The notes under the pieces were generated by a model. It made no database searches. It had not been told where the DNA came from and saw only the letters and a program-made list of their open reading frames with translations. DNA of 6,624 bases from the NCBI GenBank assembly GCA_017420625.1, contig JAFOIR010000163.1, forward strand, positions 1 through 6,624. The letters are read 5' to 3'. Positions 1 through 6,204 of the stretch are shown one piece after another. A program made the position numbers and the translations under genes. Source of the DNA: Bacillota bacterium. GTDB lineage: Bacteria > Bacillota_A > Clostridia > Lachnospirales > Bianqueaceae. How positions within the stretch are numbered: position 1 is the stretch's first letter; the number at the start of each line of letters is the position of its first letter.

Positions 1-113
1 AAACAGATCCCCGAAAGCTCTGCATCGAATTCTTTACACAGGATCTGCCAGCAAGACAGGTTCTTTTCTCTTTCCTCCGCCGTCATCTGATACGGCGTCC
101 TGATGATTCGCAT
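1..113 (-). CDS. Start of an unidentified protein, cut off by the window edge
   Basis: An open frame of 37 complete codons starts at the ATG at 113-111 and runs off the window at base 1 with no stop. The peptide starts MRIIRTPYQMTAEEREKN and continues with a Cys/Trp-containing, moderately charged stretch. It has no signal peptide and no motif I recognise, so I assign no function. The start is chosen because AAAGGA (126-121) lies 7 bases upstream. The next in-frame ATG, at codon 10, has no comparable site. The frame lies on the same strand as the operon and begins just past its terminator, leaving almost no room for a promoter of its own. It may depend on read-through. A chance open frame this short cannot be excluded, but the good start site and natural-looking composition favour a real gene. 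Confidence 0.55.
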   Translation of the reverse strand, partial: MRIIRTPYQMTAEEREKNLSCWQILCKEFDAELSGIC

Positions 114-120
114 GTAGATG

Positions 121-126
121 TCCTTT
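121..126 (-). promoter_or_regulatory. Ribosome binding site of the downstream unidentified gene
   Basis: AAAGGA on the minus strand lies 7 bases before the ATG at 113-111. It directly follows the terminator's T-run (135-127), so a read-through transcript would carry the terminator hairpin just upstream of this site. It is the main reason for choosing this start. Confidence 0.5.
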
Positions 127-173
127 AAAAAAAAACAGGCTGCCTGCGTGGTTCAAGCACTCTACAGGCAGCC
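127..173 (-). terminator. Intrinsic (Rho-independent) terminator of the operon
   Basis: On the minus strand a perfect 9-bp GC-rich stem, GGCTGCCTG (173-165) with CAGGCAGCC (146-138), is followed by T, G and then nine T (135-127). The 18-base loop can itself form a 3-bp GTG/CAC helix (148-150 with 158-160). The stem begins about 20 bases after the TAA stop of the IspH-S1 gene (196-194), as expected for the end of that operon. There is no T-run on the plus-strand side, so it works only for minus-strand transcription. The next gene's ribosome binding site abuts the T-run, so partial termination would set that gene's expression. Confidence 0.9.
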
Positions 174-193
174 CATTTGATCATAGATTTAAA

Positions 194-2203
194 TTACTCT
201 TCGGCCGGCTGAGCATCAGCTTCCGGAGCCTTCGCAGCTTCATCGATGATCTCTTCTTCGGAGTACTCGCCTTCTTCGACAGGAATCTCCTCGTAGATGA
301 CTTCTTCGACGTATTCACCTTCCTCGGCAGGAGCTTCTTCCTGGCCGGGAAGATCTCTGAGCGTAAGGGAGATGCGCTTGGTTTCGGCATTGAAGTCGAT
401 AACCTTGGCTTCCACTGTCTCACCGATCGTCAGCACTTCTGACGGATGTTTGATAAATTTGTTGGACAGATGAGAAATATGAACCAGTGCATCGATTCCT
501 TTCTCCAGCTCAACAAATGCACCAAAATCTGCAAAACGTACGACTTTACCGGTAACGATATTGCCGACTGCATATTTCTCATCGGCACCATTCCAGGGAT
601 TCGTCTCCGGGAACTTGGTGGTCAGAGAAATACGTCCGGTCTCGGGATCGTAGCTCTTAACCTCGACCTCGATCTTCTGGCCTTCCTTGACATAACGGTT
701 CGGATTTCTGACAGCGCTCCATCCCATTTCAGAAATGTGAAGCATTCCGTCGATTCCACCGAGGTCGATGAAAGCACAGTAATTGGTAATATTCTTAACA
801 GTACCTTCCAGTCTTGCGCCGGGAACGAGTTTCTCGATCGTCTCCTGACGAAGCTTGGCGCGCTGCTCCGCGATCACGCTGCGACGATCGCCCATGATGC
901 GGTTTCTTTTTCTCTGAAGACGAATGATTCTGAAATCGGTTTCTTCACCGACCAGGGTCTTCAGATCGATACGGCGGGGATCCGCCAGAGACGCCGGCAC
1001 GAATACTCTCATGTCGCCATACTGAATAATAATGCCGTTTTCAAGGGCTTCAACCACCTTGCCGTGAAGGATGGTCTTCTCAGCCAATGCGTCTTCGAGC
1101 TCCTGATAAGCTTTATCCTGGATCACTCTCTTACGTGAGAGGGTTACTTCGCTGTCGCCAACCTTGATGACTTTAACTTCCATCTGGTCGCCTACCTTGA
1201 CCTGATCCTGCAGCGGTGCATCTGTACCGCCGAATTCTGCCTTGGTCATAGTCCCGTCGCACTTATAGCCGATATTGAATACGATCTCGGTATCCGTTAC
1301 TTCAAGGACCTTTCCCTGCACCACATACCCGGAATGCACCTCCTGATAGCTTTCATTGAGCATCTCTTCGAAAAGATTGTTCTCGCTCATCTTACGAACT
1401 ACCTCCTGAATAATATGATCCGGGGTCGAAGCTCCGGCTGTTATTCCAACAGTCTGGACCTCCTCACCGAACCTGATTCCATACAACTCAGATGCACTTT
1501 CAATCAAATGGGTTTGGGAGCACCGGGAAAGGCAAAGATTGTATAGCTTGCGGGTATTTGAACTGTTTTTCCCGCCTATGACCAACATTGCATCACACTT
1601 TTTCGCCAACAGCATCGCTTCCTGCTGATGATTTTCGGTGGAAATGCAAATTGTATGGCACACTTTGACATTATACTCCTGTTTTTGTAAAAATACAAGA
1701 ATCTTTGAAAAAATTGTTTGATCAAATGTGGTCTGTTCCACCATTCGGTATTTTCGGTCTTTGGGAGGCGGACTTTGCTCCATTTCACCCAGGGAACGAT
1801 AGATCAAAGGTGTCTTTTTGCACCAACCTGCAATACCCTTTACCTCAGGATGATCCGGATCCCCAAGTATGATCACCTGCTCTTCAGGATTTGTTTCCTG
1901 AACAATTGTATGAATTTTTTTGACAAATGGACAGGTGGCATCGATGACCGCGGCGCCCTTTGCCTCCAGCTGTCTGTAAACTTCAGGCGGGACCCCATGT
2001 GCCCGGATCACAACCTTCGCCTGCTCCGGAATTTCTTCTATGCTCCCGCAGCAGATGATCTGTTTTTCTTCCAGCTCACGAATCACGTGTTCGTTATGAA
2101 TCAGAGGCCCAAATGTCAGAGCTGGTGCATTCGCCTCAGCGATCCGGATAGCGTTTTTGACACCGAAGCAAAAACCGGCAGTGGATGCTAGATATACTTT
2201 CAC
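194..2203 (-). CDS. ispH/rpsA: Fused 4-hydroxy-3-methylbut-2-enyl diphosphate reductase (IspH) and ribosomal protein S1
   Basis: This 669-residue protein has two parts. Residues 1-271 are IspH, the 4Fe-4S enzyme that reduces HMBPP to IPP and DMAPP in the MEP pathway. Visible residues are the cluster cysteines C12 (AGFCFGV), C91 (DATCP) and C186 (TICIST), substrate-site H36, H69 and H118, E120 (HPEVKG), and S214-N216 (KNSSNT) and S259. Residues 272-669 are an S1 protein with four S1 (OB-fold) domains at about 292-358, 376-443, 459-530 and 543-616. Domains 3 and 4 are the best conserved (GGIDGMLHISEMGW, DFGAFVELEKGIDALVHIS). A Glu-rich tail follows from about 619. S1 binds mRNA and the 30S subunit. 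The start is GTG, overlapping the cmk stop as GTGA, with AAGAGG 7 bases upstream. IspH-S1 fusions are known in Clostridia. An AGGAGGT 10 bases before M272 suggests S1 may also be made alone. The IspH part is locally AT-rich (27% GC over 1681-1740), unlike the S1 part (53% over 601-660). Confidence 0.96.
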   Translation of the reverse strand: MKVYLASTAGFCFGVKNAIRIAEANAPALTFGPLIHNEHVIRELEEKQIICCGSIEEIPEQAKVVIRAHGVPPEVYRQLEAKGAAVIDATCPFVKKIHTIVQETNPEEQVIILGDPDHPEVKGIAGWCKKTPLIYRSLGEMEQSPPPKDRKYRMVEQTTFDQTIFSKILVFLQKQEYNVKVCHTICISTENHQQEAMLLAKKCDAMLVIGGKNSSNTRKLYNLCLSRCSQTHLIESASELYGIRFGEEVQTVGITAGASTPDHIIQEVVRKMSENNLFEEMLNESYQEVHSGYVVQGKVLEVTDTEIVFNIGYKCDGTMTKAEFGGTDAPLQDQVKVGDQMEVKVIKVGDSEVTLSRKRVIQDKAYQELEDALAEKTILHGKVVEALENGIIIQYGDMRVFVPASLADPRRIDLKTLVGEETDFRIIRLQRKRNRIMGDRRSVIAEQRAKLRQETIEKLVPGARLEGTVKNITNYCAFIDLGGIDGMLHISEMGWSAVRNPNRYVKEGQKIEVEVKSYDPETGRISLTTKFPETNPWNGADEKYAVGNIVTGKVVRFADFGAFVELEKGIDALVHISHLSNKFIKHPSEVLTIGETVEAKVIDFNAETKRISLTLRDLPGQEEAPAEEGEYVEEVIYEEIPVEEGEYSEEEIIDEAAKAPEADAQPAEE
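230..325 (-). repeat. Tandem acidic repeat coding for the tail of S1
   Basis: Two adjacent 48-base units (325-278 and 277-230) encode 16-residue copies, residues 627-642 and 643-658. Both begin EEGEY and continue with Glu-rich sequence (EEGEYVEEVIYEE, then EEGEYSEEEIIDE). The DNA copies are similar but clearly diverged. The repeat looks like an old internal duplication in a disordered acidic tail, a part of S1 proteins that varies freely in length. Confidence 0.6.
1401..1407 (-). promoter_or_regulatory. Internal Shine-Dalgarno sequence at the start of the S1 part
   Basis: A full AGGAGGT (1407-1401) lies 10 bases before the in-frame ATG at 1390-1388, residue M272 of the fusion. The protein from that ATG would be 398 residues, a normal size for a stand-alone four-domain Firmicutes S1. 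The motif also falls within Gln-Glu-Val codons (266-268) of the IspH C-terminus, so part of the match could be coding constraint. Whether ribosomes start here is inferred from sequence alone. Confidence 0.5.
1670..1698 (-). promoter_or_regulatory. Possible internal sigma-A promoter upstream of the S1 part
   Basis: On the minus strand TTGTAT (1698-1693), 17 bases, then a perfect TATAAT (1675-1670) lie inside the IspH segment. Transcription would start near 1664, giving a leader of about 275 bases before the internal S1 start at 1390. The -35 matches TTGACA only in its first three bases and there is no TG extension of the -10. The region is locally AT-rich, so a chance match is quite possible. 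Confidence 0.3.
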
Positions 2204-4155
2204 TTTCTGGCCTCTTGAATCAACCCACAGACTTTTTCGACCACTTCTTCCAGATTCATCATCGTCGTATCGATCAGAACCGCATCTTCTGCTTGTTTAA
2301 GCGGTGCGATCTCCCGATGAGAATCCCGGTAATCTCTTTCTTCGATCTCTTTTTTGACCGTTTCCAGATCACCGTGCGGTTTCCCTGCTGCCTCAAACTC
2401 CAGAAGACGTCTTTTGGCCCGTTCTTCACTGCTCGCTGTAATGAAAAGTTTCAGATTGGCATCCGGCAGTACAACTGTGCCGATATCACGGCCATCCATA
2501 ATGACATCATAGATCTTTGCCGTTTCCCGGATCACTGAATTAACGAGATCTCTCACCTTTCCATGAACAGCAACCTTACTGGCACCCTGTCCGGCTTCAG
2601 CGGTCCGAAGAAAAGCCGTTACGTCTTCTCCGTCTACGGTCACATGCTGTCCATCTTCCTGATAGAACAAAGAAAGATGCATGGAACGAATACCCTGCTC
2701 GACTTTTGCCTGATCTTCCACATCGATCCCGCCTCTTACGAGCACATATCCGATCGCCCGATACAGAGCGCCGGAATCTACATACTGGAGGCCTTCTCTT
2801 TCTGCTGCTTTGCGTGCAACAGAACTTTTTCCGGCTCCTCCGGGACCGTCGATCGCTACATTCAACATCTTTCGATTCCTCTCTTTCTGGATGTACTGGG
2901 CTGCACCTAATCCTGCAGCTTTTCCAGTCGAAAATGCTGTCTGAAGATTGAATCCTCCTGTCAGACAGTCTACATCAATCAATTCTCCGGCAACAAACAG
3001 ACCGGGTATTTTTCGGATCATCATCGTTCCGGGATGAATCTCGTTTACATCGATTCCACCGCTCGTGATGATTGCCTCATCGAGAGGCCTTGTTCCAGTG
3101 ATCCGGACTGGAAAATCCTTCAGAAGCTGAATCAGCCTGCGGCGCTCATCCCGGCTGATCTGTCCTGCTTTCTTCTCCCGATCAATTCCTGAAAGACGGA
3201 CGATCACCGGTATCATCCGTTTCGGCAGCAGATCACCCAATGCGTTGATAAAATCCTTGGCACTGTACTTGGTAAAATCCCGCTGAAGCCGCTGATCCAG
3301 CGTCTCTGTGTCAAGCGCACTCTTTAAGTCGATATGCAAAACGATCTTCCGTTCGGAAAACGATGCTTTTTCATTTCTGAGATATCGTGACAAATAGCTT
3401 GAACAGGAAAGAACGACCGGCCCGCTGACGCCAAAATGCGTAAAAAGCATTTCTCCGAAATCAGAATAGATCGTTTTTCCCTTTTCAGCAGTATCATCGC
3501 TCAGCCTGACTTCTACATTTTTCAGCGAAAGTCCCATGAGATCACGACAAAAATGATCAGATGAAACCAGGGGAATCAGGGCAGGTCTGGGCGCAATCAG
3601 GGAAATCCCCAACTTCTGCGCGATCCGATGCCCATCTCCGGTCGATCCCGTCGTAGGATAGCTGAGTCCTCCTGTTGATAAAACAACCGCTCCGGCACGC
3701 CGGATTTCTCCGGAATCAAGCGTGACTTCAAATTCTTTGCCGGATCGACGGATACTTGAAACACTCTTTCCCGTTAAGAGCTTTACTCCGCTTTTTTTCA
3801 CATAGGAGTACAGCGCATCGATAATGTCAAATGCTTTATCCGACTCCGGAAACACTCTTCCGCCTCGTTCGGTTTTCAGTCTGACACCTTCAGAAGAGAT
3901 CAGTTCCATCATATCAGACGGATTCAGTTTACGAATGGCAGAATACATAAAACGTGGATTATTCACCACGTTTTCAATATAGGTTTTCTCATCACAATTG
4001 TTTGTGACGTTGCATCGGCCTTTTCCAGTGATCCCGATCTTGCGTCCAACTCTTGCGTTTTTTTCGATCAGCAGGACGTCGATCTTTTCTCTTGCAGCAG
4101 CGGATGCAGCCATCATCCCTGCAGCACCGGCACCGATCACGATCAGATCATTCAC
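2200..4155 (-). CDS. cmk: Fused HI0933/BaiN-type FAD flavoprotein and cytidylate kinase
   Basis: This 651-residue protein has two parts with no linker. Residues 1-429 are an HI0933-like flavoprotein (BaiN, 'aminoacetone oxidase' family). It has a Rossmann FAD site GAGAAG (8-13) with acidic E31, the family signature GRKIGITGKGRCNVTN (37-52), STGGLSYPTTGSTGDG (160-175) and a C-terminal FAD motif GELIDVDCLTGG (390-401). Its true substrate is not known from sequence. Residues 430-651 (222 residues, normal Cmk length) are (d)CMP kinase, which phosphorylates CMP and dCMP with ATP. It shows the P-loop GPGGAGKSS (437-445), DSGALYR (460-466), MDGRDIGTVVLPDA (553-566) and a lid-like ERDYRDSHREIAPL region (606-619). 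Both halves look intact. The start is GTG, overlapping the rluB stop as GTGA, with AGGAAGG 8 bases upstream. Separate but adjacent flavoprotein and cmk genes are, from memory, common in Clostridia, so the fusion probably arose by loss of the intervening stop. An internal ATG at 2868 could still give free Cmk. Confidence 0.93.
   Translation of the reverse strand: MNDLIVIGAGAAGMMAASAAAREKIDVLLIEKNARVGRKIGITGKGRCNVTNNCDEKTYIENVVNNPRFMYSAIRKLNPSDMMELISSEGVRLKTERGGRVFPESDKAFDIIDALYSYVKKSGVKLLTGKSVSSIRRSGKEFEVTLDSGEIRRAGAVVLSTGGLSYPTTGSTGDGHRIAQKLGISLIAPRPALIPLVSSDHFCRDLMGLSLKNVEVRLSDDTAEKGKTIYSDFGEMLFTHFGVSGPVVLSCSSYLSRYLRNEKASFSERKIVLHIDLKSALDTETLDQRLQRDFTKYSAKDFINALGDLLPKRMIPVIVRLSGIDREKKAGQISRDERRRLIQLLKDFPVRITGTRPLDEAIITSGGIDVNEIHPGTMMIRKIPGLFVAGELIDVDCLTGGFNLQTAFSTGKAAGLGAAQYIQKERNRKMLNVAIDGPGGAGKSSVARKAAEREGLQYVDSGALYRAIGYVLVRGGIDVEDQAKVEQGIRSMHLSLFYQEDGQHVTVDGEDVTAFLRTAEAGQGASKVAVHGKVRDLVNSVIRETAKIYDVIMDGRDIGTVVLPDANLKLFITASSEERAKRRLLEFEAAGKPHGDLETVKKEIEERDYRDSHREIAPLKQAEDAVLIDTTMMNLEEVVEKVCGLIQEARK
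2211..2216 (-). promoter_or_regulatory. Ribosome binding site of the IspH-S1 gene, supporting its GTG start
   Basis: AAGAGG (2216-2211) lies 7 bases before the GTG at 2203-2201, inside the last cmk codons. The N-terminus that follows (MKVYLASTAGFCFGV) fits the IspH family, with cluster cysteine 12 in its usual place. The start therefore rests on both spacing and protein alignment. Confidence 0.7.
2878..2884 (-). promoter_or_regulatory. Shine-Dalgarno-like sequence before the Cmk part of the fusion
   Basis: AGAGAGG (2884-2878 region), with core GAGG, lies 9 bases before the in-frame ATG at 2868-2866 (residue M430). The sequence after that ATG, MLNVAIDGPGGAGKSS, is how free-standing Cmk proteins normally begin. 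The site is weaker than the one before S1. It may be a relic of a separate cmk gene or may still work. Confidence 0.35.
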
Positions 4156-4886
4156 AATGGCTTCCTTCCTGCATCTTGCAGCTGTCGGATCTCTTTCTCG
4201 GTCAGAACACGGTATTCTCCTTCTTTCAGCGTACCAAGACGAAGGTTCCCTTCCTGAATGCGTTTCAGTCTGAGTACCGGATGTCCGACTGCTTTCGCCA
4301 TACGCCGGACCTGATGGTTTTTCCCTTCATGAATCGTGATCTCGATTCGGCTGTTTCCACCGCGCATGGAAACGAGTTTTACTTCAGACGGACTTGTTTT
4401 AAATCCATCATCCAAAACAACACCTTTTTCCAGTTTGCGGATCTCTTCTGATGTGATCTCTCCGGCAATCAGTGCCTCATAAACTTTCGGGATCTGATGT
4501 GTCGGATGTGTCAGACGAAATGTCAGATCTCCGTCATTCGTCAGGATAAGCAGTCCGCTGGTCTGATAATCCAGCCGTCCCACCGGGTACAGTCTGATAC
4601 CGGGAATCTTCACCAGCTGCGTAACATCCGGACGGCCAAACTGATCATGACTGGTCGTCACATAACCAGCCGGTTTATGCAGCATAACCGTTGTTAATAC
4701 CTGCTCTTCCTCCGAGACTTTCTTCCCGCGGAATAACACTTCTGATTTTGCCGGATCGATTTTGGTTCCGAGTTCCCGAACGACCTGCCCGTCTACACTG
4801 ACCTGTCCGTTCAGGATATATTCCTCACATCGCCTGCGTGATCCGATACCGCATCTGGCCAGATATTTCTGCAATCTTTCTTCCAT
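4152..4886 (-). CDS. rluB: 23S rRNA pseudouridine synthase, RluB/RsuA family
   Basis: This 244-residue enzyme isomerises a uridine in rRNA to pseudouridine. RluB members act on the peptidyl-transferase region of 23S rRNA (U2605 in E. coli numbering). Residues 1-45 form an S4 RNA-binding domain (RLQKYLARCGIGSRRRCEEY). The catalytic domain follows, with the hallmark GRLDYQTSGLL and catalytic Asp at D106. The C-terminal motif EGKNHQVRRM (about 188-197) is typical of the RsuA/RluB/RluE/RluF group. RluB is preferred over RsuA by length, the KPAGYVTT-type motif and its place beside scpB, as in other Firmicutes, but the target base cannot be read from sequence. It starts one base inside the scpB stop (TAATG), with AGAGG 10 bases upstream, and its TGA overlaps the next gene's GTG. 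No oddities were seen. Confidence 0.93.
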   Translation of the reverse strand: MEERLQKYLARCGIGSRRRCEEYILNGQVSVDGQVVRELGTKIDPAKSEVLFRGKKVSEEEQVLTTVMLHKPAGYVTTSHDQFGRPDVTQLVKIPGIRLYPVGRLDYQTSGLLILTNDGDLTFRLTHPTHQIPKVYEALIAGEITSEEIRKLEKGVVLDDGFKTSPSEVKLVSMRGGNSRIEITIHEGKNHQVRRMAKAVGHPVLRLKRIQEGNLRLGTLKEGEYRVLTEKEIRQLQDAGRKPL

Positions 4887-5434
4887 TACACTTCTTCCTC
4901 TGCTATGTTCTGTTGCTGGGGAGGCAGATGTGGAAGATCACGGACACTCTCCAGCCCGAAGACACGAAGAAAACGATCCGTTGTCTTTAAAAGTATAGGA
5001 CGCCCGGGGGCTTTCATTCGTCCTGCCTCTTCCACCAGATCATATTGAATCAGACGGCTGATAACATTATCACTGGCAACACCGCGAATATCACTGACTT
5101 CCTGCCTCGTTACCGGCTGACGGTAAACAATAATAGAAAGCGTTTCCAGCTGAGTATCAGTCAGACGGATCCCTTGTTTAGACTGATACAGCACACGAAT
5201 CGGTTCATAGTATAAAGGTCTGGTGCTCATCTGAAAACGATTCTCCAATCGTTCGATCTGAACACCGCTCTGTTTTTGATCATAGATTCTTTTCAGCTGA
5301 ACAGTCAGACGCTCCGTCTGTTTTTCATCCAGACCGAGTACCCGCATCATTTCACGAAGACTGACCGGCTCCCCTGAAGCGAACAGAAGCGCTTCCAGTG
5401 TTTTCATCTCTTTACCGGGACAACGTTTTTTCAT
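4886..5434 (-). CDS. scpB: Segregation and condensation protein B
   Basis: This 182-residue cytosolic protein is the kite-type subunit of the Smc-ScpA-ScpB condensin, which compacts and separates replicated chromosomes. It dimerises and binds the middle of ScpA. Two winged-helix domains are visible, about residues 12-85 (LEALLFASGEPVS) and 90-165. The second contains TDTQLETLSIIVYRQPVTR, then GVASDNVISRLIQYDLV and APGRPILLKTTDRFLRVFGL, which are family hallmarks. The length is close to the usual 180-200. The first ATG is chosen because AGGAGG lies 10 bases upstream and it overlaps the scpA stop as ATGA. A second in-frame ATG at codon 10 aligns with where some homologues begin but has a poorer site. 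The Gln/Glu-rich C-terminal tail is short and probably flexible. Confidence 0.95.
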   Translation of the reverse strand: MKKRCPGKEMKTLEALLFASGEPVSLREMMRVLGLDEKQTERLTVQLKRIYDQKQSGVQIERLENRFQMSTRPLYYEPIRVLYQSKQGIRLTDTQLETLSIIVYRQPVTRQEVSDIRGVASDNVISRLIQYDLVEEAGRMKAPGRPILLKTTDRFLRVFGLESVRDLPHLPPQQQNIAEEEV

Positions 5435-6204
5435 TCTTGTACAGCCTCCTCTTCCGAATGATCCGATGCTTTTCTGGAAACGATAATGTCCCCGAAAAGG
5501 CGTGACTGGCGAAGAACAGCCATATTCATGCGGGACAATTCCAGCATGGCCATGAAATAGGTGATCGTTTCTTCTTTTGAATGACTTTCACTGCGAAGAC
5601 GATAAAAACTGACTTCCTCAAACAATTCCAGACTCTTCTGCAGATGTTCGATTTTTTCCGCTACAGTATAGGTGTCCCGTTTGACCGAATTGAATCCGGA
5701 ACGGATCGGGTCGATGATCTCCCTGCCAAGGCGTTCCTGCCGTTCCATCAATTCGTAAAGATCTTCCAGGCTGATTCCTGACAGAAGTTCTTCCGGTGAA
5801 GGAATCGGTTTCTCTCCCAGAATTGTCTGGGGGTTTCTCAGGAAAACATTCTCTCGATCAGGCTGAAACATTCCCTTAAGGCTGACAGAGGCTTCCTTAT
5901 ATTGCTTATAGACAAGGAGCCGACGGATCAGCTCGGCTTCTTCATCCTCTTCTTCCTCATCCTTCTTTTCTGCTTCAGGCAGAAGACGTTTGGCTTTGAT
6001 ATTGATGAGTGTCGCTGCCATGACGATAAACTCGCTGGCGATTTCGAGATTCATCTCATCCCAGGATTTGAGATATTCCAGATACTGCCTGGTAATCTCC
6101 AGAATGGGAATATCATAGATATCCAGCTTATTCTTCTCGATCAGATGCAGCAGAAGATCCAGCGGTCCCTCAAAGACCGGCAGTTTAAACGAAAGTGCAT
6201 CCAT
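5431..6204 (-). CDS. scpA: Segregation and condensation protein A (kleisin)
   Basis: This 257-residue protein is the kleisin that bridges the two Smc heads and carries the ScpB dimer. The N-terminal Smc-neck-binding region shows the family signature FEGPLDLLLHLIEKNKLDIYD (split here as FEGPLDLLLHLIEK, 11-24, and LDIYDIPI, 28-34). ASEFIVMAATLINIKAKRLL follows at about 56-75. An acidic stretch at 78-91 (EAEKKDEEEEDEEA) is usual at this point in ScpA. The C-terminal winged helix (about 180-245) contains VSFYRL and the KEETITYFMAMLEL segment. Length is normal. The ATG overlaps the previous stop by one base (TGATG), and GGAGA lies 9 bases upstream. It is followed directly by scpB, its obligate partner, with a 4-base ATGA overlap that suits equimolar synthesis. 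Confidence 0.96.
   Translation of the reverse strand: MDALSFKLPVFEGPLDLLLHLIEKNKLDIYDIPILEITRQYLEYLKSWDEMNLEIASEFIVMAATLINIKAKRLLPEAEKKDEEEEDEEAELIRRLLVYKQYKEASVSLKGMFQPDRENVFLRNPQTILGEKPIPSPEELLSGISLEDLYELMERQERLGREIIDPIRSGFNSVKRDTYTVAEKIEHLQKSLELFEEVSFYRLRSESHSKEETITYFMAMLELSRMNMAVLRQSRLFGDIIVSRKASDHSEEEAVQE
5445..5450 (-). promoter_or_regulatory. Ribosome binding site that decides the scpB start
   Basis: A full AGGAGG (5450-5445) sits 10 bases before the ATG at 5434-5432, within the last scpA codons. The competing ATG at scpB codon 10 has only a weak AAAGAG immediately before it. The upstream start is therefore preferred. Confidence 0.75.

Noticed and set aside
128..156. Possible -35 TTGAAC (156-151) upstream of the leftmost gene
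   Set aside because: No acceptable -10 occurs at 16-18 bases. The position holds only the terminator's T-run, and TTTAAA is 21 bases away.
181..423. A minus-strand Lys/Arg/Ser-rich frame of 80 codons inside the S1 tail
   Set aside because: It is the out-of-frame reading of the Glu-rich repeat codons. Its basic composition follows from shifting GAA/GAG-rich sequence by one base.
446..1138. A 230-codon open frame on the plus strand
   Set aside because: It lies wholly antisense to the well-conserved S1 domains, has no recognisable motif, and is expected from the opposite strand of a GC-balanced conserved gene.
1576..1788. A minus-strand 70-codon frame within ispH
   Set aside because: It is out of frame with IspH, whose conserved cluster and substrate residues explain this DNA.
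1718..2538. Plus-strand frames of 157 and 117 codons
   Set aside because: They are antisense to conserved IspH and Cmk motifs, and the peptides look like random reverse-strand translation rich in Phe, Cys and Arg.
3998..4451. Plus-strand frames of 91 and 132 codons across the rluB/flavoprotein junction
   Set aside because: They overlap each other and two conserved genes on the opposite strand, without family features.
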